Below, in pieces: positions 30,855 through 41,662 of a stretch of DNA of 64,000 nucleotides. This stretch comes from Trichomonas vaginalis G3 (Eukaryota; Parabasalia; Trichomonadida; Trichomonadidae). A model generated the notes under the pieces. It saw nothing but the letters and a program-made list of their open reading frames with translations. It searched no databases and had not been told where the DNA came from. The stretch spans positions 17,558,392-17,622,391 of the forward strand of contig NC_067203.1 in assembly GCF_026262505.1 (NCBI RefSeq). The letters are read 5' to 3'. A program made the translations under genes and the position numbers. The stretch's first letter is position 1. Each line of letters starts with the position of its first letter.

Positions 30855-32414
30855 ATGACTCAGCCTCATGCGGGAATTATATATAATCAAGCGAAAGCAG
30901 GGCTTACATCAAATTCGAATGACATAGCATCGAAGGTTTATGATGCGTCTAAAGACACAAGATATTTCCAATTACAAAAAGAAAGATCAAAAAATTGTGA
31001 TGCAACCGTTAGCAAGATTAAAGAGAAATTACGTTCTACTGGAGCAGCAGAAATGGACTTTGCAGCTTACCAAGTCGAAGCTTTTATAAAATCTATCGAA
31101 TCTAAAAGATCTTACGAAACAACTTACATGCATTGCGATTTAGATTCATTTTTCGCATCAGTTGAAGCATTACTTGATCCATCACTCAAAGGAACAGCTT
31201 TTGCAGTCGGCGGATCCGTCAAAAGAGGAATTATTTCTACATCTTCTTACGAAGCACGAAAATATGGCGTTAGATCAGGTATGGCAGTTTTCGTTGCTAT
31301 GAAACTTTGTCCTCATCTAAATGTTGTTCATTACAACCATGGCGACAAATATATGAATTTTTCTAAGCAAGTTCAAGAAGTTTTCAAGAAATACGATCCA
31401 GAATTTGTCAGTTTTGGATGTGATGAAGCTACACTCGATATTACACCACTTTTAAACGATAATTTACACTCAGATCAATTAGCTAAGCAAATACAGCAAG
31501 AAGTCTTCGATAAGACGAAGCTTACAGTTTCCATAGGTGTTGCACATACTCCGCAACTCTCAAAGATTGCTTCAGACATTAATAAACCTAATGGAATTTT
31601 TATTGTCCCAAAAAACGACGATGACCTTAAATCCTTCCTTCATACACTTCCTGTCAGAAAGATTCCAGGTATCGGTGGCGTAAATGAGCAAATTCTCAAA
31701 GGAATCGGAATTGAAACTTGCGGCGACATTTTATTGAAGAAAGCAGAGATTTGGCTGACCATGTCTCATAAATTCTGCAGATTTGTCTTCTCCGCAGCCG
31801 TAGGAGTCCAACCGAGAGAATATGAGAGCGGACCTCAGCAATCTATCTCGAAAGACCGGACAATCGATGCAACAGATGACAAGTGTACGCTCATAGACTT
31901 GGTTGAAAGCCTGGCGAGGAAGATTTCGAAGAAAATGAAGAAAATGAGAATTGCTTGCAGAAATGTTGCCGTGAAGTTCAAAGATATTAACTTCAAGGTG
32001 ATATCTAAGTCGTATACATTCGATTACGATACTTCTGACGAAAGCGATTTAGTAAATGCGAGTTTGAAGTTATTATTAGAGGAAAGACAAGAGAGATCAA
32101 TAAAACTGAGGCTAGTCGGTGTCAAAGCAACTAATTTGACATCTCCAGGCGATAAAAAACAGTCATCAATTAAAAAATTCCTCCAGGAAAAAACTGAATC
32201 ATCTTCTCCGAAAAAAATTGATGTAAAAATTGAAAAGAAGAAAAGTGACATCCTATCGTTCTTTGCAAAGATGAATGAAGAAAACGAGAAAGAAGATAAA
32301 ACTAAGAAGAAGAAACCATTGCAGATAGCTATTCATATGAACAAGTCAAAACCAAAGAAAAATTTCATCCAAAAAAGTAAACCACAGAAGGTTTTGATTT
32401 CTTGGAACTTATAA
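30855..32414 (+). CDS. POLK: Y-family DNA polymerase kappa (DinB type)
   Basis: 519 residues. Palm residues: MHCDLDSFFASVE (~91-103), SYEARKYGVRSGMAV (finger), FGCDEATLDIT (~183-193, catalytic Asp-Glu), SIGVAHTPQLSKIASDINKPNG. Helix-hairpin-helix RKIPGIGGVNEQIL and a little-finger domain follow. The N-terminal extension before the palm (about 90 residues) is typical of kappa rather than bacterial DinB. The tail is lysine-rich with two PCNA-binding-like peptides, QSSIKKFL and SDILSFF. It performs translesion synthesis at minor-groove adducts. Complete and intact. Confidence 0.93.
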   Translation: MTQPHAGIIYNQAKAGLTSNSNDIASKVYDASKDTRYFQLQKERSKNCDATVSKIKEKLRSTGAAEMDFAAYQVEAFIKSIESKRSYETTYMHCDLDSFFASVEALLDPSLKGTAFAVGGSVKRGIISTSSYEARKYGVRSGMAVFVAMKLCPHLNVVHYNHGDKYMNFSKQVQEVFKKYDPEFVSFGCDEATLDITPLLNDNLHSDQLAKQIQQEVFDKTKLTVSIGVAHTPQLSKIASDINKPNGIFIVPKNDDDLKSFLHTLPVRKIPGIGGVNEQILKGIGIETCGDILLKKAEIWLTMSHKFCRFVFSAAVGVQPREYESGPQQSISKDRTIDATDDKCTLIDLVESLARKISKKMKKMRIACRNVAVKFKDINFKVISKSYTFDYDTSDESDLVNASLKLLLEERQERSIKLRLVGVKATNLTSPGDKKQSSIKKFLQEKTESSSPKKIDVKIEKKKSDILSFFAKMNEENEKEDKTKKKKPLQIAIHMNKSKPKKNFIQKSKPQKVLISWNL

Positions 32415-33903
32415 ATTTGTTTGTTTGTGCTTTTAATAAAAGATTGTTTATGAATTAAAAAAGATTCCAAATATTTTTTTAATATATTTTAATCATTACC
32501 AGAATTGGATGCATTCAAGCATAAATATAATTGATGATAACGAGTGTGCATGTTATTTAAAGTCAAACAAACAAATCCCAAAAAAAGGAACTTCATCGAT
32601 AAAATTTATTAATTTTGATTAAGTTCATAGGTATGAAATGACATAACAGTAGTATTAAACTCGAATGCACGTTTAAAATTATTTTTCTTGTGCAGTTTTG
32701 GACTTCGGAAAGCTATATTATAAAAAGTTTTATAAAGCTTTATATAATAAAATTATTATACAATCCAAATATATTAAAAACAATTAAGAATTCTTAACTT
32801 TCTAAATTTCATAATTCATGATGAATCAATTCAGGGATACAATTGCTGGATTGCAATCTCTAACTAGTAGCAATTGGAGTTATTCAGTTTTCAAATGGAA
32901 AAAGCATCAATACGAAGAATTTTAAAAATTATATATTTGATGATTAATAGCCACAAAAATATAATTAGCTGGATGCAAAAATTAGATTTTTAATAGTCAA
33001 ACAAAAACAAAATGATATGAATTATTTGATATCTCAAAAATGGTTAACTTTACTTAAATCAAGTAATTTGACATAATTTATCTTATGACCAATTATGTTC
33101 AAATATTTAAATTGAGAAATACTCATTATTCATGAATTTTTGGAACCAAACTCGTTGGTTTTTATATTTTATGACTTAATTATTAAAGAAGTATAAACTT
33201 GAATTGTTTAATTATGTTAAAGTTTGTTTAAATTTAGTAAAAACCTATTTTTCAAAATTCAAAAAATGTGATTAGAAATGCAAACACGAAATAACCGCCA
33301 AATTGAGAAGTTTACATGAAATTTGAATAGGGTACTCCTCTCAATACATGATCGTCTCAATTATTGATAGGATGAATATTGCTAAATGTAGTTTTTTGAA
33401 AAAGAATGGTTCTTGTAATATGAAAGTCTCCATTTTGATGAATTCTGTGAAGTTGAAAAATCTCTTACACTTCAAATTTAGCAGGATATTTCAAACGACA
33501 AAGAAATATTTAATCACAAGGATTAAATATTCAAGCTTTGATATATCATTAACTCATTTAAAGTGAATTTTCATGTCCAAGCTTTTGAAACCCAGTTTTT
33601 GCAATTAATATAAGAAAAAATTGCGTTTCAAAAGTTCGAACATAAAAATCAGAGTAGTATTCACACTCAATAACTCTAATAAATCAATATAAAGATACAT
33701 AGGACAATGTATAGGAAAAATTAAAATCATCAAAACAATTTCAACAGAAAGTATGAGTATATATGAGAAATGTATGAAATATGAGGAGATATAGAATGAA
33801 AATACTATAGATAGCAACAAAAAATCGGCCAGAAGTAACCCAGATTTTGAAATAGGTTTTCTACGACAAAAAAATTGGCCAGAAGTGTCCTAGAAAACGA
33901 AAA
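32415..33903. other. intergenic, no gene seen
   Basis: A+T-rich. Short frames at 33348-33566 (plus) and 33605-33820 (minus) lack family resemblance. Confidence 0.5.
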
Positions 33904-34248
33904 ATGTATTCCATTTTGCAAAAACTGGGTGCCTTCAGTTCCATTTGGACAACGGCAACAAAAAAAATTGCAAAAGTGAAATCAGACGCCTTCGCCAAGG
34001 AAATCGGAAGCATCTATGAATGCTTCGATTCCTTGGTGGTCCAAATTGCTCAGGTCCACCCTGAGCGAATTTTCACATTCACAATGTGGACTTCAAGGAA
34101 CCGAAGGCGTGCTCGCTGAAGATGCCTTGCTATGACAATCTCATGGACCAAAAGGAATATGTAAAAGCCCAAGAGCGAGGTCAAAATTCCAAAGACCAAG
34201 TAAAAGGACACGGACGATGCGAATCCAGCCTTGTATGGTCTTTGTAAG
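33904..34248 (+). pseudogene. degenerate hypothetical gene in a G+C-richer patch
   Basis: A 71-codon frame (MYSILQKLGAFSSIWTTATK...) ends, and a second frame carries on with similar composition to a stop near 34247, as if one gene had a frameshift near 34080. The DNA is visibly richer in G+C than its surroundings, like a coding sequence. The product is unknown and no motif is recognised. Confidence 0.3.
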
Positions 34249-35255
34249 TTAGTGAGTAAAGACAATGATACCTGAATACTCCCTACGCAAAGTACTCCTT
34301 AGCTTCGGAGTACTGGCCCGGTCACTCGGCAAAAGTTTGCGCGCCAATTGAACCACTGGATTAGAGCGGATCATGGACCTATCTATTGTATAAGTCTTCA
34401 AAAATAAAAGTGCATCGCAGCAATCTTTTGTATGCTGAGCGATAGGAAGTATTAGATGGCTTGTATCGTCGCCGATAGGGGAGTAATCAGATATCATGCC
34501 GAGAACTGATGTAATAAAAGAAAGTTTCACTAACACATAAAAACATCTAAATATTTGGCTTCATGGATAGGATTGACATCGAATGCGAACAAGTCATCTG
34601 AATCTAGGGCAACGGACTGGAGGATCTGATCTATGGCAATGTCTATTGGGGATTTTTGGTCAATTATAGGTTCGGAGGTGGGAGATTGAGCTTCTGGGAT
34701 CTCGGGACTTGTGGAATCGGCATCTTTGGATATCTTCTTTATGGCGGACCTTGTAACCATCTCTGTCTTTCTTTGGTGGAAGGAATCCAACATTTCTATG
34801 AAACTGGAAGCAATGGAGGACTCTGGGAAATCTGGGGAAACAAGAGATTTGTCCTTAATACAATTAAGAACTAATCTAGCATTGGAACGTAAAAATGTTA
34901 AAAATTCTGGTGTTGAGATGAAATGTGAGTATTCATACCAGTTTCTATACATAAAGATGACAAAATCTCTATTGGATAGTATACCTTCAAATGAATCGAA
35001 GTTTGTACAAAACCAGAACAATCCAGGTTTTGTACTGAAGCACTCTCTAAAGAACAACCAGTTCTTAGAGAGATACTCAAGAGAACCTTCTCTGGTACGC
35101 CAATCCTTACGGATTGTATGCGTTTTAAGCTCAATTGCAATAATCTTAACAAGAATGACAAGAAAATCGCGTCTGAGGTTCTTAGAGAAGATCTTGAGAG
35201 CTTTCTTAACTGATTCAATAGAGTTGTCGACTTGAATGCACTCGCAGTTCATCAT
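34249..35255 (-). pseudogene. trichomonad hypothetical protein, probable frameshift near its 3' end
   Basis: The ATG at 35255 (MMNCECIQVDNSIESVKKAL) is preceded by GTCATTCAATTTTTTAT, a good initiator. About 242 codons run to 34530; a second frame of 95 codons without its own ATG follows from 34536 to 34249. A one-base shift near 34535 would explain both. The protein is helix-rich with alternating aromatic segments (NWLFFRECF, LFWFCTNFDSF) and a Ser/Pro/Glu-rich region before the break. No domain is recognised. Confidence 0.5.
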
Positions 35256-35312
35256 ATAAAAAATTGAATGACAGGAGACATAAAGGGGTATTTTCAAAGG
35301 GTAAAATTTCAA

Positions 35313-37611
35313 TTAATTTATTTCAATCACTCACAAAATTTGAGAACTATTTCGACCATTTTTTCTAAGAAATTTATTGAATCATTATTATCTAATCTTG
35401 AATTAAGGTGATAGAGGCGCTAAAATGATCAAAATTTTTGTAAAGGTTCATAAACCTGTCAAAGGAGACACGAATCGATATTTTAATGACAAAAATATCA
35501 TATTCACTAAATACGAGATATTTTAATGCTGTATTGTTGTAAACAGAAATTCATCAAAAGTGACACCTCAGAAAAGCTAAAATATTGAATTTTTGGAACT
35601 TTTGATAGAGCACGTTTTTAAATATTAATTAAAGTAAATGTATATTTTGTAAAGATTCTTTTAAATAAAAAATAAAATTTTGAAGAAGAACACAAAATCT
35701 TCTGAAAAATAATATCACATAAACTCATATTATTTTCTAATATATAACTATTTTATATAAAAATCAAATTCAATGATCTTAAAAGCGAAGGATAAACCTC
35801 AAAATTTACGAATATAATGAGTGGGAATATAATGCTTATCTATCATAAAACCATATGAAATATTAATTTTTGCTTTACGCCTAATTTTTGACGACAATTA
35901 GCAAAAAATGTTAAATGTTAACACTCAGTCCATTTGAATATGAAAAATAAAATTGACTTTGATTAAATGTTTTTATTTATCATGCAATTCTTCTTGCGAC
36001 CAAAGATTTGAATAAAAGTTCAAAAAATAAGATAGCTTAAAAAATAATATACGGTAGTGTTTACTAATAGATGAATAGTATATAAATTCTATTAAAATGG
36101 ATTTGATCCAAAAAAATATAAAATTTGATCATAAATAAAATCGTTTTAAATTACTTCTTCATTTAAATTATAACAATTATTTTTGGTTTTATATTTTTTT
36201 GGATCAAATCCATTTTAATAGAATTTATATACTATTCATCTATTAGTAAACACTACCGTATATTATTTTTTAAGCTATCTTATTTTTTGAACTTTTATTC
36301 AAATCTTTGGTCGCAAGAAGAATTGCATGATAAATAAAAACATTTAATCAAAGTCAATTTTATTTTTCATATTCAAATGGACTGAGTGTTAACATTTAAC
36401 ATTTTTTGCTAATTGTCGTCAAAAATTAGGCGTAAAGCAAAAATTAATATTTCATATGGTTTTATGATAGATAAGCATTATATTCCCACTCATTATATTC
36501 GTAAATTTTGAGGTTTATCCTTCGCTTTTAAGATCATTGAATTTGATTTTTATATAAAATAGTTATATATTAGAAAATAATATGAGTTTATGTGATATTA
36601 TTTTTCAGAAGATTTCATTCTATATGCCTATGAAAAGTACTCTCAAAACTAACTTTTCCTAATTATAATTAAATCTAGAATATTGTATTATGCTTAGTAT
36701 TATTTCATTTTTCTCATTCAATTTAGAATTTACAAATGTCAAAAAATTGAGAGCTGTCACTTTTGATGAATTTCTGTTTATTACAGTATTCGCATTCTTG
36801 AACGCTAATCAATGAAATTTCATTTGAAATGACAATAGATTACGAATTTTAAGTCCCTGCGCAATCATTTATATACAAGATATCAACCATTTGATAACTA
36901 CTTACCTTGGATTTCTCTTTTCGATTTGTGTTCGTGAATATGAAAACGTATCTAATGTTATTTTGTTATCTATTTATTATATTCATGATAAACTTAATCT
37001 GAAATGCACAAATTTAGTATGAAAATTTTACAAAACTATATGTTTACATAAAGATTTTGATCATCACCATGAATTTTTCATTGTTTTCAAGTTTTGCACA
37101 TTTAGCATAGATCATGAAAGGTCTTTGTTATTTTGGAATCGTAGCCCTTTTCTTAATGTTTTTCCTCTTTTGAATTAATTTCCAAACATAATATAATTGT
37201 CAAATGGCTATAATTCGATAATGAATATTATTGTATCTATGTAGAAATTTCATTATTAACTCTGTATTGCTATAGAATAGGAAGTTATTCGGATTTATTT
37301 TCGATTCTCATCAATTATGAAATATTGATATACAAAAACAATGCCAAAATCGTATATAGCATTACTCATAACAGCTTAACTACAAATTTGTTATAATAAC
37401 GAGAAATAAGTTCACTTAATTTGTGATACATTGTGTTTATACGAAAATATAGGGACCGTAGTCGTAAACAGAAAATATCTTCGATCGTTATAATGATTGC
37501 ATTCAACAATGAAATTTTAGAAAAATATTGAGTAAACTTTTTCGTAATAATAATTTGGATTTTATTAAGATTGAGTATTCTCTATGTTGTATATAACAAT
37601 AAACAATTGTC
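35313..37611. other. gene-free region carrying a large palindrome
   Basis: No gene. It is dominated by the inverted repeat 35695-36615 and its outer partial arms. Confidence 0.6.
35695..36615. repeat. near-perfect palindrome, ~429-bp arms
   Basis: Left arm 35695-36123 and right arm 36188-36615 are reverse complements with essentially no visible differences, separated by about 64 bp. Further out, a 25-bp core aaacagaaattc...agtgaca at about 35541-35567 has its inverted partner at about 36765-36790, but the DNA between outer and inner arms is unrelated. No protein is encoded. Possible identities: foldback transposon, very long hairpin RNA locus, or assembly inversion. Confidence 0.92.
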
Positions 37612-38376
37612 TTATTTGGCATCTTCATTTTCGTAAATAGACTCATCGATCATGAATGTTTCATTGAGAAGGGCGCGAACTTTCTTTACAACATCTGGAT
37701 CGAATAACATGACTATGTGATGGTACTCAACGCCATCAAGATCACCGTCTTCGCCCCCAGTTTGGAATTCGACTTTGACTGGAGCTTCTTTGTGGAAGAA
37801 CTCGTCTTCAATGTTCTGGAAGACTAAACCATCTTCCGTCATTGGAACTTTCTTAATCATAATGTAGTGTGTAAAGCGGAATGAAGCACGATCTTCTTCT
37901 GTATCAAGATCTTCTGTAGCCCACATGATTTCCTTGAAGAGACCACGCATAAGGTGTGGTGCTAAGCCATCTGGAACACCACGAGCGCGCTCGTTGATGA
38001 TCCAGCCTGTAGTCTTCAAGTTTTGAGTAAGAACTTGTGTTAAAACTGGGTTACCAAGACCAACAAGCCATTTAATTAATGCATCGAAGCTTGGTAAAAC
38101 GTCTTTGTAAACACCAAGATTGAGGACTGAATTGAAACCAAAGAAGTTATCACCTGGCATACCATTTTCAAGTTGCTCCTTGATTGTGGTACCAACACGG
38201 TTTTGGCAAGCAATAGCTCTAGCGACCTCAAGTCTGTTGATTGGAACATATCTTGGCATGAAAGCGCTAATTGTCATAGCATCTGCTGGTACTGGGTCGA
38301 AGAAGCCGAATGTGCAGTTAACTTCGCTGAAATCTTCCTCTTCTTCTTCGTTTGCGAGTCTTGGATCAGCAGACAT
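37612..38376 (-). CDS. BCP1: Bcp1/BCCIP family protein
   Basis: 254 residues from the ATG at 38376; an in-frame TTG further upstream is not used. The order FGFFDPVPADAMTISAFMP (~20-38), NGMPGDNFFGFNSVLNL, TTGWIINERARGVPDGLAPHLMRGLFKEIMWA and FRFTHYIMIKK matches the family, including the 'INER...P...AP.L...L..EI.WA' core. Yeast Bcp1 is a nuclear chaperone/export factor for a ribosomal protein and a lipid kinase; human BCCIP binds BRCA2 and p21. Acidic patches flank the fold as usual. Looks complete. Confidence 0.88.
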   Translation of the reverse strand: MSADPRLANEEEEEDFSEVNCTFGFFDPVPADAMTISAFMPRYVPINRLEVARAIACQNRVGTTIKEQLENGMPGDNFFGFNSVLNLGVYKDVLPSFDALIKWLVGLGNPVLTQVLTQNLKTTGWIINERARGVPDGLAPHLMRGLFKEIMWATEDLDTEEDRASFRFTHYIMIKKVPMTEDGLVFQNIEDEFFHKEAPVKVEFQTGGEDGDLDGVEYHHIVMLFDPDVVKKVRALLNETFMIDESIYENEDAK

Positions 38377-39215
38377 TTTTAATAAAATCCTAAAATCTTC
38401 GACTTGTGATATGAAAAGTGTGTCCAAAATTCATAAGTTTAGACATCAACAATTCGGGTTATCCATTGATACTCCTTTGGAACAGCAACAAGCATTTATT
38501 ATGATATTGCTTATATTATTATATATTTACTTTTTTCTCATATTGGTTCGCATTTTTCTGCTTATATTCTTTAAATATAACATCCACATAGAATTTTATA
38601 TCTATTTTACTCATTCACAAAGACAAATGCTTATTTAGAATAACAGTGCCGATATTTAGTTTAATAAAATTGATAGTTTTCATATAAATATTGATCTGAG
38701 TGAAGAATTTATGAATATACTCATAATAATATCTTAAATTTCAGCTAATAGAACGATGTATAGATTGTTGGCTTAATATTATCTTTCAAAAATTCTTATT
38801 CAATAATTATCTGAAGACATCAGAATTCTATTGTAAAATTAGTAAATCTTATGACTCATGAACGAATAAGTTTCTATAATTGATCAAGATGAGTAATTTT
38901 GAAAGATATGTCAATAAAAATTCATAAATAAGAATGCATATTATGCGAATATAATGATACATTGTTGCTATATTCCATGTAGAACAAATGGTGCAAAATT
39001 TTGTTAGTTCGGCTTTAGAAAATAACTAAACTTCAATTTTATCTCTAGTGTAAGACAAGAAACTTATAAACTAGTGAAGCATTATCATCAAATTGTCTGA
39101 TAAATCATTAAAGGACATCACTATTCCCTGCAAATATGATGTTCTAATGAAGAGATTCTAGATTTTGTCACTTTTCTACAAAAATTTTGTAAAGTTTTGA
39201 AATAAAAAGACACCA
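38377..39215. other. intergenic between divergent genes
   Basis: No gene. An initiator-like gtcacttttctac lies near 39168, about 48 bp before the next ATG. Confidence 0.5.
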
Positions 39216-39581
39216 ATGGCTGAGAATCAAGTTCAGCTTCCACAGTCCATTGCCATCTTTGAATGTGGTGAGAGTCGTAAACCAGTACAATTCACTGCTA
39301 CTGCCGTTGAAAATGATCACGTTATTGAAGGCAAAGATGATTTATATAATTACGATATAACTCCAATGGAAACTTATGCAACTGGTACAATATTTATTAG
39401 AAATAAAAACACAGGAGAAATGAAAGCAATTCCAGTAGAACAATACGTTCAGATTTCTAGATCTCTCTTGATTAAACGTGAAGAAACTACAGTTAGCAAG
39501 GGTGTTGTTGGCCTTGTTGAAAACTTTGGTACAAGAGCATCCAAGAGAATTCTCAAACAGCGTCAGAGCGCAGGAAAATAA
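39216..39581 (+). CDS. RNA polymerase I subunit A49-like protein (N-terminal part only)
   Basis: 121 residues. A beta-rich segment (residues ~20-75, KPVQFTATAVENDHVIEG, TGTIFIRNKNTGEMKAIPVEQY) resembles the A49/PAF53 dimerisation module. A terminal NFGTRASKRILKQRQ matches the 'FGTkkakka' signature that follows that module. The tandem winged-helix half of A49 is absent, so this is a short form. A49 pairs with A34.5 and stimulates Pol I elongation. The call rests on a weak pattern and length is atypical. Confidence 0.45.
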   Translation: MAENQVQLPQSIAIFECGESRKPVQFTATAVENDHVIEGKDDLYNYDITPMETYATGTIFIRNKNTGEMKAIPVEQYVQISRSLLIKREETTVSKGVVGLVENFGTRASKRILKQRQSAGK

Positions 39582-40203
39582 GTATAGATATATTATATAT
39601 AGAAATAGAATTAATATTTTGATTAAACTACTTTTGACTTTATCAAAATTTATCACAATTTATCGGTAAAATACATTTATGCAATATTTTATAAGTATAT
39701 ATTGTTTTGTCTTTGGAATAATTATACAAAAACTATCACATAAGCTTATTTACTACATTCTTAACTCTTTTAATATATAGACTTCTCGTCTTTCATTTGA
39801 TTGAAAATTCTCTTTGGGAATTATCTTGCATAATTGATGTTTTTAGCACTATCTATTCAATGCATATCAATGTCAATGTGTGATATAGTCTAGACTGAAT
39901 TTATGTTAATTTGATATTATTCATATTGAATTGTGGCAGCAAATAATACATAACCCATAATAGGGATATACCCAGCTATAATCCTTCAAAGTTCTAAAGG
40001 GCTTTGATAGGTTCAACATTTTTTCAATTTTCCACTCCACGGATCTGATTTCGAAACGAAAAATTAAATTTATCATACAAAGAACTAATGATTTCCAGAA
40101 AATCTATCAATCAGATAGCAATCGTTTTACATGTAAATGAATGAGCATTGCGGTTAGAAGTACGACGACGATATGAAATTGCGGTTTTGACGCTAATCGC
40201 AAA
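39582..40203. other. intergenic, no gene seen
   Basis: A+T-rich spacer between two plus-strand genes. Confidence 0.5.
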
Positions 40204-41082
40204 ATGTTTGGATTCTTTAGCCCAGATCCATCTGTTACTATAACGATTAATGGAAATCCAGGCCTTGAAGCATATAGAGATAAAGTCTTAAAGAATAATC
40301 TTCCAACATTTACCGATGGAGATAAAGTTACTGGAAAACTCGAAATCATCCCACCACCAGGCAAAGGCGTTTCACACAAAGGAATTGTTCTTCTCTTGAT
40401 TGGTGAATTCCGTCGTGCTGATGGTGAACCAATCGGACGCTTCATGACTAAGAAACAAGAATTAGTCCCAGAAGGCGAGCTTAAGATTCCAATCAAGCAA
40501 GATTTCACATTTGATAATGTCAAATTCTTATGCTCAACATTCAAAGGAACAGCCGTAAACGTTACATACGCAATTCAAGTCCTTGTTATTCATCGTGTTA
40601 TAGATTTCAAGGTCGAACAACAATTCCAAGCAATACTTTTCCAAGAACGACCAAAGGATGTTCCAGCTATTCATAATGAAGTCGGTATTAGAAATGTTCT
40701 TCACATCGAATTCGTTTTCCCAAGTCCATCAATCGATTGCAAGGAACCTCTTGTTGGCGCCTGCTACTTTATCCTTATTAAATTACGTATTGTTCATATG
40801 GCTCTTACATTATATCGCCAAGAAACATTCCAGAGCGATGATGTTTATATAAAGAAGAAGACAGAGCTTAAGACAATTGAAATTATGGATGGAGCTCCTT
40901 GCCGTGGTGACCATATTCCAATCAGATTCTTCCTCGGTGAAGCTGACTTATGGCCATTCGAGGACTTCAAGGGTTCTCACCTCAAAGTCGAACACTATGT
41001 TAGAGCTGTTCTTACAGATGAAAACGATAAGAAATACTATAAGCGCCTGAAAGTTGAATTTTTACGTTTCAAGCCACAGTAA
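40204..41082 (+). CDS. VPS26: retromer subunit Vps26
   Basis: 292 residues, near the usual 300. Arrestin-like fold: MFGFFSPDPSVTITING, then TFTDGDKVTGKLEI, SHKGIVLLLIGEF, VKFLCSTFKGTAVNVTYAI (the linker strand), VGIRNVLHIEF, SPSIDCKEPLVGACYFILIKLRI and GDHIPIRFFLGEADLWP. With Vps35 and Vps29 it forms the cargo-selecting retromer that returns receptors from endosomes to Golgi or surface. The N-terminus and all motifs are intact. Confidence 0.96.
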   Translation: MFGFFSPDPSVTITINGNPGLEAYRDKVLKNNLPTFTDGDKVTGKLEIIPPPGKGVSHKGIVLLLIGEFRRADGEPIGRFMTKKQELVPEGELKIPIKQDFTFDNVKFLCSTFKGTAVNVTYAIQVLVIHRVIDFKVEQQFQAILFQERPKDVPAIHNEVGIRNVLHIEFVFPSPSIDCKEPLVGACYFILIKLRIVHMALTLYRQETFQSDDVYIKKKTELKTIEIMDGAPCRGDHIPIRFFLGEADLWPFEDFKGSHLKVEHYVRAVLTDENDKKYYKRLKVEFLRFKPQ

Positions 41083-41662
41083 TTTTTCTTTTACTACGTC
41101 AGAATAAAATAAGTCTTTTCTTTAGTTCCGATTCTTCCTTTTTTTCTTAATATTTTTCTCCGAACTTTGGATTTATTCAACCAAACTATCCGAAATGGGT
41201 TCATGAACTTTATTAAAATCTTTCTATTTAACACAAAAGTTTCAACTTCCACCACATTCTAATTCTATTGCGAAATTTGTTTCGATATAATCCAGATTTC
41301 GTAAATTTATATTTATTAATCACATACAATATTTTCAAATTCTTGAATATAATGACTGTAAATGAGATTATAGTAGCAATTTGAATGAGTTTTTACATTC
41401 AATCGCTATCCAACGCTAAATAAAATTACAATCGATCATTTCTCATCTTGGATAATACAAATAAGTTCATAATAGCTAGAAATTCTTTGGTTTCTCCGAT
41501 AATTTTTTTTAATTTTGGAATAAAAGCATTGATTTTTTTTCTGGAAGAAAAAAAAGTCTGTATAAAATAACAATGAATGAATTTCGAGAATAAATGTTTT
41601 ATAAATTCCGCGGGAGACGTTAACTTTACAAAACTAAACGAGCTTTTCAAATTTTCTTCTGC
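41083..41662. other. intergenic, no gene seen
   Basis: Spacer between VPS26 and CK2 alpha; the minus frame across it is a by-product. Confidence 0.5.

Noticed and set aside
34531..34546. ACTAACACATAAAAAC resembling the trichomonad intron 3' signal
   Set aside because: It lacks the terminal CACAG, lies on the strand opposite to the gene, and no donor is nearby.
34711..35235. 174-codon plus-strand frame opposite the trichomonad hypothetical
   Set aside because: The minus-strand frame has the initiator, an ATG and better protein composition; the plus frame is its antisense shadow.
38377..38427. In-frame TTG extension of the Bcp1 gene
   Set aside because: No ATG there and the family N-terminus begins after the ATG at 38376.
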